Assembly (NCBI RefSeq): GCF_029227915.1
Contig: NC_079882.1
Location: forward strand, 2,170,001 to 2,234,000
From: Hydractinia symbiolongicarpus
Taxonomy: Eukaryota; Cnidaria; Hydrozoa; Anthoathecata; Hydractiniidae
Direction of reading: 5' to 3'
DNA: 64,000 bases
Both the position numbers and the translations under genes were made by a program. The first letter of the stretch is position 1. Each line of letters opens with the position of its first letter. The notes under the pieces were generated by a model that was not told the DNA's origin, did not search any database, and was given only the letters and a program-made list of their open reading frames with translations. Below, piece after piece: positions 1 to 10,221 of the stretch.

Positions 1-686
1 ATCTGCTACCATGACAACTTCTTTCGTAGAAAAAAATTGGTTCAAAGAACAATCACTCTTCTAGTTTACACACTAGCCTAAATTTCTATCTACTACTAAC
101 GGTTTTATCGCTTTATAAATGAACGTATAAATAACTGTGGAGGGACAACGAAGTGTTTAACTTTCCGTGTTTTTTTTTACCATCTGAAACCAACTGAAAA
201 CTTGTCAATATATTAATGTGAAACTACTTAGCACGGAAGACAAAATGTGAAATTAGGGGTGGCTTGAGTAACAATTAAGCACGCATACTATTCTCGTTTC
301 CAGAGCTCTTTTGGGATAAAACTTCGAGTTTATCTCAAGGAGCTCTGGGGTCGTGCACGTATACCACAATTGGGTTATCGGAAATATATACAGCGTATTC
401 ACTCGGTTTATGTCGTTATTTTGAGACTTCTTACTTTTGTTGAAAGCAGAAAGTTTATTGTAAATGCAATAATCTTCCTCTCAGGGGAGAGAATGAGATG
501 AACAATGCATTCCTTCTAACTTACAAGTGTTTTTTTAGGGAAACATCCTTATAAAAAATAGCGCAGTAGTTAAGAGCTTTTGCTGCTTCGCGATACGTTT
601 TTTGATCGTCATGAACGACGGTTTACAAGAGTCGCATAACTAAACAAAAAACCTTCGCGATCACACATAAAAGAGGACGCAATCTT

Positions 687-792
687 AACCTCGTTCCCAG
701 AGTCTTGTTGCCCCTGAGCCGTTATTACGGAGTGTCCAATATCGACGCTATCAACTTTATCAACAAGGCAAAGTTCCCTGGGAACGAGGCTG
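687..792. repeat. Short inverted-repeat element (CCTCGTTCCCAG ends)
   Basis: The ends are CCTCGTTCCCAG near 690 and CTGGGAACGAGG near 778-789, inverted around an internal spacer of about 80 bp. A related element with CCTCGTCCCCAGG ends lies at 61074-61143, so this is a dispersed MITE-like family. The same element recurs at 3803-3908 in the second repeat copy. An open frame here on the minus strand is only the element read through and is not a gene. Confidence 0.6.
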
Positions 793-1009
793 GACACAAA
801 AGTGTTTAATGGCGGGAAAGTAATAAAGCTATATTTGAATACCCTGTGCTATTTACAAATAGGATTAATTATGGAAATTTATGCAACTTTAGCTACCTAT
901 TGTAATACAAAAACAACCTGCGAAAATGCGTTTTATATTTGGTGTTTTATCTCTGTGACATAAACTCGTCCTTTTACTTAGCCAGCTGAGCTGAGTATAT
1001 TGAAAGTTG

Positions 1010-1620
1010 TTCTGCCCAGATTGCGAAAACGGCCTCTGCTTACAACCGGGACAGCCGGATTATGTACGCATGGTCCGATTATGTTTTTTTGCACTGGTTA
1101 TGTTGTGGTGACCGGATTATGAACGCTGATATAATGGCTGGTCAGGCAGGCTGTGACTCATTTTCTTCGAACTTTTGTGAATTAAACATTCTCTGGAAGA
1201 TAGAACACCCCTAAAAATTAGACATGGCGAAAGAAAAAAGTCTCAACGTAATTCTTATTATAAACTACTCTTGTAGTAAATACATTTCAACAAAATATAC
1301 TTTGAAATAACTAAATTTCACGGAACCTAAATTATTCTTTTTGCGGGAATTAAGTTTGGTGAAAAGTTATTAAACTTGCGAATCCCAAAATTTCATTTGA
1401 GAACAACAACAACTTTGCCACGAGGGCTATTTGCTTGTCAGAAGTGATGATGAATGATATGAACTTGGTCGATTATGTGCGTTCTGTAATAAGTGAGAAA
1501 TAATACAAAAATATCCTATATAAGCCGGTCGACCCCGATTACGTTCGTTCTATAAGTCTCGAATAATATTTGACCATTTCGGAGATTATGCGCCATTATG
1601 GATTTTCGAAGCCCGTGGTG
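1010..1620. repeat. Subterminal motif cluster of transposon type
   Basis: Starts with GTTCTGCCCAGATTGCG, followed by repeated CCGGATTATG or CCGATTATG motifs near 1051, 1075, 1110, 1468 and 1540. Bases 1010-1150 are an inverted match, about 90% by eye, to 8415-8562 inside the transposon. Bases 1530-1580 are an inverted match to the 63-bp array at 5590-5940. I read this as a deleted relative of the 5006-8711 transposon. It recurs at 4126-4736. Confidence 0.6.
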
Positions 1621-2215
1621 CAAGTTGAACTTTGAACCCTATATGCCGTAGTAGAAAACTCTCTTAAAACACACAAAAAGAAACGAGTTTTGTATACACT
1701 CTTAGCGTGTTTAGGTCTTCGTAATGTTTTTTATCTAAGTAACATTTATTTAAGCGTATTGCTTTGATCTATTAATGAATTATAAATAGCAATTAAATAC
1801 ACGTGTAGGACGACTGAGTGTGTTTTATTATTATTTAAGGCTAAAGTGGATATTTATTCAACTTTAAACATATTTTTACGATCGAATTACAGTCAGGGAT
1901 AACCGCAAATTAGGCTATAATAGTCTAATTAGTCTACGATAGCCTATTTAGGCGATTTATCTCTCCTAATTAGGCTATCAACATGGTTTTTGCTGCCTAT
2001 CGCTGTTCTGTTGCATAATCGCAATGATTTTATTAGCTAAAAACATTCTATAGAACCCCCTTTTGATGGTCCAAATATATTTTTCTTTATTATTTGCGCT
2101 GTCAGAAGATATAGCGTTTAGTTTGTTTTGATTAAGAACGCATGCGCTGTGTTACGGCTTCTTTGTTTTACGGCCACGGTTGCTTCTGAAAAAAGGGTAA
2201 ATTTCTTGGCGCATC

Positions 2216-3116
2216 TCATTAATTTCAATAAATAGCTACAAATGAATGCTTTCGTGGATTATCATGAAGATAAACTCAAGTTTTTTCAATAATCTTTTTT
2301 TACAATAACAACTCAGTTGTTTACTTATTTTAAGAGGAGGGTATCATTTTCATGTCAATTAATTTTATAATGTGTTTTTCATTGTCATGACCTATCTTAA
2401 CGACTTGTTTTTTAACAACTTATATCAACCTTTTTTGCTTTTATATTAACACTGTCACGACTTTAGCGTGATTCACAGGATCTAAGTTAGTTGTCAATGC
2501 GGGTTTTTTTTCAATGCGACACAAGAATGTTATATGGATGAGGGTAAGTATGCGAAAGCGCATGCGTTGTAATAAGGAAAAGAACTTGTGCTAACAACCT
2601 CAAATTTAACTTTTACTATGAATATATTCTTTTCTTTTCTTTATAGCCTGCGAGCACAAAAACAGTTCAGATGATGTACAGTGCGACGACGACGACTTCA
2701 CAAAGCAACATTGGCAAGCTTCATACACTGTTTCTGCCCAGGAACATGTTTCATCTTAAATCTTAAAGGCTATGCCACAAGGGAATTAGCAAGTTTAAAG
2801 AGAACTACTGGAAATCGCAAAAATAATAATATGAAAGAAATCTTGGAAGAATAGAATATGTAAATTACTCAACGAATACGGAATTCTTTTCTACAATACG
2901 TTAAGGTTATATATTTTAAGGAGATGTCAACATCCCCAGATCTTGCTGTATCTGAATATTCCATTAAAATACCTGCAGATGAGGTTGCGGGAAGATACTT
3001 TGAAGTACTCATTTTAGTAGATAATTCAGCAAAAGACATATTGTTTTTTAATAAGAATTTTTATTCTCAGATATAACTCAAAAGATGTCAAATATAAAGA
3101 GTATAACGCACAAAAT
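2216..3116. other. Spacer between the two 2.2-kb repeats
   Basis: AT-rich sequence unique within the window. Apart from the weak spliced frame at 2534-2759 I see no gene. If the 3,116-bp unit is a true tandem duplication, this spacer is the start of the second unit and should also occur just upstream of the window. Confidence 0.5.
2534..2759 (+). CDS. Candidate tiny two-exon gene, unknown
   Basis: ATG at 2534 opens a ten-base coding exon (2534-2543) followed by a consensus GTAAGT donor. A pyrimidine-rich stretch ending TTATAG precedes 2647, and the joined frame runs to TAA at 2757-2759. The product would have about 40 residues, acidic in the middle with a run of four aspartates. Nothing about it is recognisable. 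It lies in the 901-bp segment between the two repeat copies. The alternative is chance splice signals in AT-rich DNA, and the first exon is very short. Confidence 0.2.
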
Positions 3117-5331
3117 ATCTGCTACCATGACAACTTCTTTCGTAGAAAAAAATTGGTTCAAAGAACAATCACTCTTCTAGTTTACACACTAGCCTAAATT
3201 TCTATCTACTACTAACGGTTTTATCGCTTTATAAATGAACGTATAAATAACTGTGGAGGGACAACGAAGTGTTTAACTTTCCGTGTTTTTTTTTACCATC
3301 TGAAACCAACTGAAAACTTGTCAATATATTAATGTGAAACTACTTAGCACGGAAGACAAAATGTGAAATTAGGGGTGGCTTGAGTAACAATTAAGCACGC
3401 ATACTATTCTCGTTTCCAGAGCTCTTTTGGGATAAAACTTCGAGTTTATCTCAAGGAGCTCTGGGGTCGTGCACGTATACCACAATTGGGTTATCGGAAA
3501 TATATACAGCGTATTCACTCGGTTTATGTCGTTATTTTGAGACTTCTTACTTTTGTTGAAAGCAGAAAGTTTATTGTAAATGCAATAATCTTCCTCTCAG
3601 GGGAGAGAATGAGATGAACAATGCATTCCTTCTAACTTACAAGTGTTTTTTTAGGGAAACATCCTTATAAAAAATAGCGCAGTAGTTAAGAGCTTTTGCT
3701 GCTTCGCGATACGTTTTTTGATCGTCATGAACGACGGTTTACAAGAGTCGCATAACTAAACAAAAAACCTTCGCGATCACACATAAAAGAGGACGCAATC
3801 TTAACCTCGTTCCCAGAGTCTTGTTGCCCCTGAGCCGTTATTACGGAGTGTCCAATATCGACGCTATCAACTTTATCAACAAGGCAAAGTTCCCTGGGAA
3901 CGAGGCTGGACACAAAAGTGTTTAATGGCGGGAAAGTAATAAAGCTATATTTGAATACCCTGTGCTATTTACAAATAGGATTAATTATGGAAATTTATGC
4001 AACTTTAGCTACCTATTGTAATACAAAAACAACCTGCGAAAATGCGTTTTATATTTGGTGTTTTATCTCTGTGACATAAACTCGTCCTTTTACTTAGCCA
4101 GCTGAGCTGAGTATATTGAAAGTTGTTCTGCCCAGATTGCGAAAACGGCCTCTGCTTACAACCGGGACAGCCGGATTATGTACGCATGGTCCGATTATGT
4201 TTTTTTGCACTGGTTATGTTGTGGTGACCGGATTATGAACGCTGATATAATGGCTGGTCAGGCAGGCTGTGACTCATTTTCTTCGAACTTTTGTGAATTA
4301 AACATTCTCTGGAAGATAGAACACCCCTAAAAATTAGACATGGCGAAAGAAAAAAGTCTCAACGTAATTCTTATTATAAACTACTCTTGTAGTAAATACA
4401 TTTCAACAAAATATACTTTGAAATAACTAAATTTCACGGAACCTAAATTATTCTTTTTGCGGGAATTAAGTTTGGTGAAAAGTTATTAAACTTGCGAATC
4501 CCAAAATTTCATTTGAGAACAACAACAACTTTGCCACGAGGGCTATTTGCTTGTCAGAAGTGATGATGAATGATATGAACTTGGTCGATTATGTGCGTTC
4601 TGTAATAAGTGAGAAATAATACAAAAATATCCTATATAAGCCGGTCGACCCCGATTACGTTCGTTCTATAAGTCTCGAATAATATTTGACCATTTCGGAG
4701 ATTATGCGCCATTATGGATTTTCGAAGCCCGTGGTGCAAGTTGAACTTTGAACCCTATATGCCGTAGTAGAAAACTCTCTTAAAACACACAAAAAGAAAC
4801 GAGTTTTGTATACACTCTTAGCGTGTTTAGGTCTTCGTAATGTTTTTTATCTAAGTAACATTTATTTAAGCGTATTGCTTTGATCTATTAATGAATTATA
4901 AATAGCAATTAAATACACGTGTAGGACGACTGAGTGTGTTTTATTATTATTTAAGGCTAAAGTGGATATTTATTCAACTTTAAACATATTTTTACGATCG
5001 AATTACAGTCAGGGATAACCGCAAATTAGGCTATAATAGTCTAATTAGTCTACGATAGCCTATTTAGGCGATTTATCTCTCCTAATTAGGCTATCAACAT
5101 GGTTTTTGCTGCCTATCGCTGTTCTGTTGCATAATCGCAATGATTTTATTAGCTAAAAACATTCTATAGAACCCCCTTTTGATGGTCCAAATATATTTTT
5201 CTTTATTATTTGCGCTGTCAGAAGATATAGCGTTTAGTTTGTTTTGATTAAGAACGCATGCGCTGTGTTACGGCTTCTTTGTTTTACGGCCACGGTTGCT
5301 TCTGAAAAAAGGGTAAATTTCTTGGCGCATC
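3117..5331. repeat. Copy 2 of 2.2-kb direct repeat
   Basis: Same sequence as 1-2215. Its last 326 bases (5006-5331) are the left end of the intact transposon that continues to 8711. The repeat boundary therefore falls inside that transposon, and copy 1 carries only a truncated left end. Identical copies could reflect a recent tandem duplication or an assembly artefact. Confidence 0.95.
5006..5100 (+). repeat. Left terminal inverted repeat region
   Basis: Begins CAGTCAGGGATAACCGCA and continues with several TTAGGCTAT or TTAGGCGA-like short repeats. The same ordered motifs occur inverted at 8600-8711. A truncated copy begins at 1890. Confidence 0.75.
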
Positions 5332-5526
5332 CAAAGACTTTTGACGTATAATTTTTAGTCCCGTGAAGCAAACTATAAAAAATTTTGCTCGAACAAAGAT
5401 GATGTAATGAGCAACAAAGCTCCGAAAGAAGATGGTGCGACTGTTCTGCCCGGATAATGAACATTGGCCTGATTAAGTACGGCAGCTTGCCCCGGTTAAG
5501 AACAGGGCAGAAAATACATAATCAGG

Positions 5527-5945
5527 GCAACATAATCAGGACAGGCCGGCTTATTACTCAAAAAATATTATTTGGCACTTATAAAAGGAACATAATCAGG
5601 GCAGGCCAGTTTATATACGACAGTGTAATATTATTTCTCACTTATTATAGAACGAACATAATCGGGGCAGGCCGACTTATGTATGACAGTCAAATATTAT
5701 TCGACACTTATAGAACGAACGTAATCGGGGCCGACCGGCTTATGTATGACAGTCAAATATTATTCGACACTTATAGAACGAACGTAATCGGGGCCGACCG
5801 GCTTATGTATGACATTTTTCTATTATTTCTCACTTATTATAGAACGCACATAATCGGGGAAGGCCGGCTTATGTATGACAGTCAAATATTATTCGACACT
5901 TACACAACGAACGTAATCGGGGCCGACCGGCTTTTATATCATTCG
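5527..5945 (+). repeat. 63-bp subterminal tandem repeat array
   Basis: About six and a half imperfect units of 63-66 bp, each starting ATAATCGGGGC or GTAATCGGGGCC, followed by GACCGGCTTATG and a TATTATTCGACAC segment. Because the period is a multiple of three, the array is open as a 163-codon frame, which is an artefact and not a gene. Arrays like this often serve as transposase-binding sites near transposon ends; that role is inferred here. Confidence 0.85.
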
Positions 5946-6118
5946 TGACAAGCAAATAGGAAAGTATCGCAAATGAAACGAAATTCGCAATTTACGTGGA
6001 GCCTTTTTTTCTTTCGCCAGACAGGATGTCTAGTTTCTTACAAATTCGAAGAAAACGTTTGAAAAAACTTTCATTTAAATTTTTCAATCGTCGGAGCTAC
6101 ACTAGTTTTAGTTAAGCC

Positions 6119-7831
6119 ATGGAAGTTCATCGCCAAAAATTTGAACAATTTGCCCGGCGTTACACAGGCACTGGTAAAAGACCAACGAGTGGCACAATAA
6201 CAAGAGAGTTCGGGAAGAAAATTTCCCAGAACTTAAAAAGCAATGAGTCGGACAGTAAAAAGGGTACAGAAGCACGTCGCTTCAGATTATTGACCCAGAA
6301 GTTTAAGCTGATGAACTGCGAAGAGCTGGGAATGGTGGATATTTTGATTGTGCCTTCACAAGAAGCTGTAAGTGAAAAATCGTGATTTCAAATTTTTAGT
6401 TCGATGTTCAACAATGTAAGTAATTATTATAACCGTTACTTTTTTCAGAAAAACCATACAAGTAATCAATCGATTCCTGAAGGTTACTTAAGAGTGGCAT
6501 ACGTAGATGAATTCTTTGACATCATACGCTCAATTCACTGTAATGAATTAAAACACGCTGGTGTGAAAAAGACATTCAAAAAGGTATTAGTGTTTTCTTA
6601 TCAGAATTAATAACTATATTTACATAAAAAATTGTACCCTAGACAAAATATAAAGATTGATACAAATAACTACTCAATTCGTATTTTTCCTACTAAGGTT
6701 TCAAGTTCATTTTGGGGTATCCCAAGATCGACTATTGAAGAGTATATCAATCTTTGCGAAACTTGCCACTTAAAACAGCCACAGAAGACTGTACCGCCAA
6801 TCAAGCCTATTATATCAAATGGCTTCATGAAACGCTTCCAAGTAAGTTCGCACACAACTGAACTAAAATATTCAGAATTTGTAAATAAATCTGTAGATTA
6901 TCTTATCGAAGCTTGGCCAGGGGAGATTCAGGTGGTTCGTGGTCGTCCTCGCCATCCACAGAGTCAAGGCATGATAGAACAGGCTCATATCAATGTGGAG
7001 CATAAAATATCAGTCATGATAGCTGAGTGTGCCAGTGAAACTAAACCTTGGAGCTCGTGGTTGCCACAAATATGTTGTAGGTTGATAACAATAGTTCCGA
7101 AATGCAGATCGAATTGTCGTTACTTATTTTTCATTTTTTTAATAGATGCCATCAACACACAACAACACAGCGCTACAGGATTTACTCCGTACGAGCTGGT
7201 ATTTGGACAGCCACCATCAACCACAATCATACCGAGTGTTTCAAAACAGTTGAAGGTTATCACTGATTCGAACTTTGATAACGATGAAGACATCGACTTT
7301 TTCTCCATACCTGTTAAAGAACAAATGAATTACAAACGTCATGCTGAACAGCCACACGATGGTATGTACTTTTTCTTCAACTGAACTGAAATTAAAATAG
7401 ACGTTTTATTATGAATTTTGTGTTTAATCTTTGTTGTGAATCAATTGTGTAGGCGAAGAGAATACGAATTCGAAGAACGTCACAAATGAAGCACATGTTA
7501 TTGAAGACGATTGCAAAACTGGTTGTAAGTACTGACACGTTTTTAAAAAAAAAATATAAAAACTTACAAGTGGACCTTCATATTAATGAAAAATAATCAA
7601 TTTTCAAAGAAGAAACATATAGTACATAAAAATATTTACCTTGAAAACCATCAACATGGTGCTTTTCCATTCACAAGACAATAAGAAATAGTAACGTCCA
7701 TACTCAGTTTTTTTATATTTATATTAATAGTTCTTGCATATATTACAGCATTGTCAACACTCCAACGACATTGGACTCCACGAACAACAGCTTCTAAAAA
7801 GATAAAAAAAACGAGAGAGGAGATGGTTTAA
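6119..7831 (+). pseudogene. Integrase/transposase gene, catalytic exon missing
   Basis: Seven exons read by splice sites and phase: 6119-6367, 6449-6583, 6698-6841, 6876-7073, 7146-7361, 7453-7524, 7749-7831. Exons 2-3 encode an HHCC zinc-binding integrase domain (H-H around HCNELKH-AG, then CETC) followed by the PIKPIISNGFM stretch typical of KRBA2-like integrases. Exon 4 resumes at EFVN and carries the last catalytic Glu in PQSQGMIEQAH. Exon 5 has TPYELVFGQPP. The part with the first two catalytic Asp residues is absent. Exon 3 ends in phase 0 while exon 4 needs one carried base, and the gap between them is only 34 bp. A deletion running from one intron into the next fits this best, leaving a non-functional copy. 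The end, rich in Lys and Arg, stops at 7829-7831. Confidence 0.7.
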
Positions 7832-8414
7832 CGGTTTGAGAAAAACCATTGTTTGAATATATTCTGGCTGATATTGTGAATATATACAGCACGTTTTATG
7901 TTCGGTTTAGACATAGATTTTTTCAATATGCTAAGGCTGAATCTAGCTTGGCTACCCCAGACCTTTGTTTATATTCATATTATGTTCTTTAACATGGTTT
8001 TATCATTTATCAAAAAGGTGAAGCAGAGAAAATTATCGTACTATACACTCTTTTTATAAGAAAACATTTTATCAGAACAACGAAGAATTAACATAAAATA
8101 ACGAGTGTGAAACCCTTTGTTAGTTCATATTTTTATTGTAAATACTGCTTTATATCGAGAAGAAATGTATCTTTGACTAATGTTTCATGCTAGCTACATT
8201 ACCCCATACCTAATTTGCGCGAAAAACTTAGCTATATTAAACATCTTCTAGAAGATTTTTTATCAGATTCAAAACCTTCATTTTTATCAGATTACCACGT
8301 TCACAGCTTTGAAATTAGTTCTTTGGAATAACAGGTGTTTAAAACGATAAAATAAACTTACCCACGTACATAAAGATTCGTCAATGTTTCATTTACAAAA
8401 GTCGGAAGGAAATG

Positions 8415-8562
8415 CCAATCACAGCCTGCCTGCCATTATATCAGCGTTCATAAACCGGTCACCACGACATAATTAGGGCTAAAAAAACATAATCGGACCA
8501 TGCGTACATAATCCGGCTGTCCCGGTTGTAAACGGGCCGTTTTCGCAATCTGGGCAGAACAC
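8415..8562 (-). repeat. Inverted match to 1010-1150 and 4126-4266
   Basis: Read on the minus strand this begins GTTCTGCCCAGATTGCG and follows the left-side copies for about 140 bp, including ACAGCCGGATTATG and GACCGG motifs, with scattered differences. It lies about 150 bp inside the right terminus of the 5006-8711 transposon, so it is part of that element's right subterminal region. Confidence 0.8.
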
Positions 8563-8711
8563 GACCAAACGTGGTTTTCGAGATAATCATAAAAGAAGAT
8601 AGCAAATCGCCTAAATAGGAGATACTCGCCTAAATAGTCTATGAAAAATCTCCTAACTAAGCTACTAGCCTAATTTGGCGTGATAGCCTAATTTGCCGTT
8701 ATCCCTGACTG

Positions 8712-9299
8712 AATTATGCCTCTTACAACGTATGAGGATTTTTTAGAACTTAGTGTGAGGCAGCTGACTGACTTCTTGTGGACTGAGTAATAGTTAAGTT
8801 AATCGCCAGAGCTTTTTCTGCAATGGAACTTATTATGCCAATAATTCAAACAAGCTTCACAGAGTAATTTATTTATTCATCATAAAGATTTACACTAGTA
8901 ATAAATTACTGCTATAATTGCGTGTCCTGATAAAGAAACCGATAAAGACATATATAACAAAATATAACAAAAAATCATGTAAAATATACATTGTGACTGA
9001 AACAAATAACAGAAAAACAAAAAATCGAATACCACTTTAGTCTAGTAAACTAAACTCATCATTTTTCCCTTTTTCATATTTTTTAATAAGGGAAGCGTAC
9101 AAAAAAATTATAGGGCAATAGCAAAAGCAGGGAAGAGAGACAGGTATTCTTTCTAATACCACTCTTGAAAGACTCAAAGATAGGAGTGTTTAAGACGAAT
9201 CAAGGGACAAACATACAGATTAGTTTAATTATCACCGAAAAACAAAATTATAAAAATATCAAAATAATAAAAATTATTTGCAATTAAAATGACTAATGA
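8712..9299. other. AT-rich spacer, nothing recognised
   Basis: No convincing open frame, splice pattern or repeat structure seen between the transposon's right target duplication and the SINE-like copy. Confidence 0.5.
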
Positions 9300-9585
9300 C
9301 TGCAAATCCATAATGGCGCATAATCTCCGAAATGGTCTATTGAGGGATATCCCTTGCTGTCTATTACTCCAGGGAGGGGCCATGGCTTCCATGGGGAGTC
9401 CTAGAGTAATTAGGTTAGGTGCTCTGCAAGACAACTCCAAACAGCCACACAGTGTGCAATCATCCCAATTTCCCTCACACTGCCTGGGTTAACCCAGGGT
9501 TATTGTAACATTCACACTTCTATATTGGATCGCCACTGCTAGAGTTAACCACTAAGCTGTAGCACCACTTGATACAATGATACAG
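9300..9585 (-). repeat. SINE-like repeat, B box lost
   Basis: Shares long blocks with 35625-35896: a GGGTTAACCC-type core, a CACACTGTGTGG-like block and a GGGATATCCC-type tail. On the minus strand the head has an A-box-like TAGTGGTT, but the B-box region present in the other copy is deleted here. Short open frames across it on both strands are not genes. Confidence 0.6.
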
Positions 9586-10221
9586 TAAAATTTACTCCAT
9601 CTGTCTGTCCGTCCTTACGCACAGATCTTTTTTTTGGATCCCCTCATTAGTTTTTTCTGATTTTTTTGCACAAAGTTACTTATCAATAAATACTATATAG
9701 AAATTTACAATGGTGGCATCTTAGCCAAAATCAACTGAATTTGGGCCCAATTTTCAAGTGTTTCTTGAAAAAATACCATTACAATGCAAGAACAGATCAT
9801 TAGATATCTGCAAATTTCATATGCAACAAATTTTGTTTCAAATTATATAGCTAAAATTATGTTCTTTAACATTTTCTCAAAATTATTTGTTTGTTTTTTA
9901 TATAATGATGAACTTCTATATATAACCTGAGATTTTAGTTGATTTCATGTTTGAGAAAGATAATGCTGCTCAAGAGCTGGCCTAAAGTACCCCAAATTAA
10001 TAGTAATAAAGTTTTATTGGTGTCAATATTCCTGTCCTTTTGCAAAAAAATACTTTTGTTTTGGTTGCATGCTAGAATTGTTGTGTAGAGCTTGAATGCT
10101 TACTAAATTGTTTAGCTATTGTTTAAGATTTTGTCAATTATTGGGTCAATTGCTAAAATTTGACATTGTTTATATAAAAAGAATGTAATGACAGTATATT
10201 TGTTTTTATACAGAAAATAAG
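9586..10221. promoter_or_regulatory. POT1 upstream region with 5' UTR intron acceptor
   Basis: AT-rich, no coding frame. A polypyrimidine tract ending TTATACAG at 10213 lies eight bases before the POT1 start codon, so the gene probably has a non-coding first exon somewhere in this stretch. I could not place that exon or the promoter. Confidence 0.4.

Larger units (their letters stand above)
1..2215. repeat. Copy 1 of 2.2-kb direct repeat
   Basis: This stretch recurs at 3117-5331 with a constant offset of 3,116 bp. Every block I compared by eye was identical. The match ends where the sequences diverge after 2215 and 5331. It is already in register at base 1, so the repeat probably continues upstream of the window. 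It contains a CCTCGTTCCCAG inverted-repeat element (687-792), a CCGATTATG-type motif cluster (1010-1620) and a left transposon end (1890 onward). I see no protein-coding gene in it. Confidence 0.95.
5006..8711 (+). mobile_element. DNA transposon with TIRs and integrase gene
   Basis: The left end CAGTCAGGGATAACCGCA (5006) and the right end, inverted at 8682-8711, match over about 28 bp. AATTA directly abuts both ends (5001-5005 and 8712-8716), fitting a 5-bp target duplication. Inside the ends, TTAGGC-type short repeats recur on both sides. Further in come GTTCTGCCC and CCGG-TTATG motifs, a 63-bp tandem array on the left, and an intron-containing integrase gene (6119-7831). I cannot name the superfamily. 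The protein resembles the integrase seen in KRBA2/SCAND3-like genes and Ginger-type elements, but the TIR is not one I recognise from them. Confidence 0.75.

Noticed and set aside
609-797. 62-codon minus-strand frame, repeated at 3725-3913
   Set aside because: Lies across a short inverted-repeat element. Its duplication only reflects the 3.1-kb repeat.
1-5331. The 2.2-kb direct repeats as LTRs of one retroelement
   Set aside because: No TG...CA ends, no primer-binding site or polypurine tract, and the 901-bp spacer encodes no retroelement protein. A tandem duplication explains the register at base 1 better.
5457-5948. 163-codon open frame
   Set aside because: It is the 63-bp repeat array read through; the period is a multiple of three, which keeps the frame open.
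9225-9492. Overlapping short frames on both strands
   Set aside because: They fall in the SINE-like repeat shared with 35625-35896.
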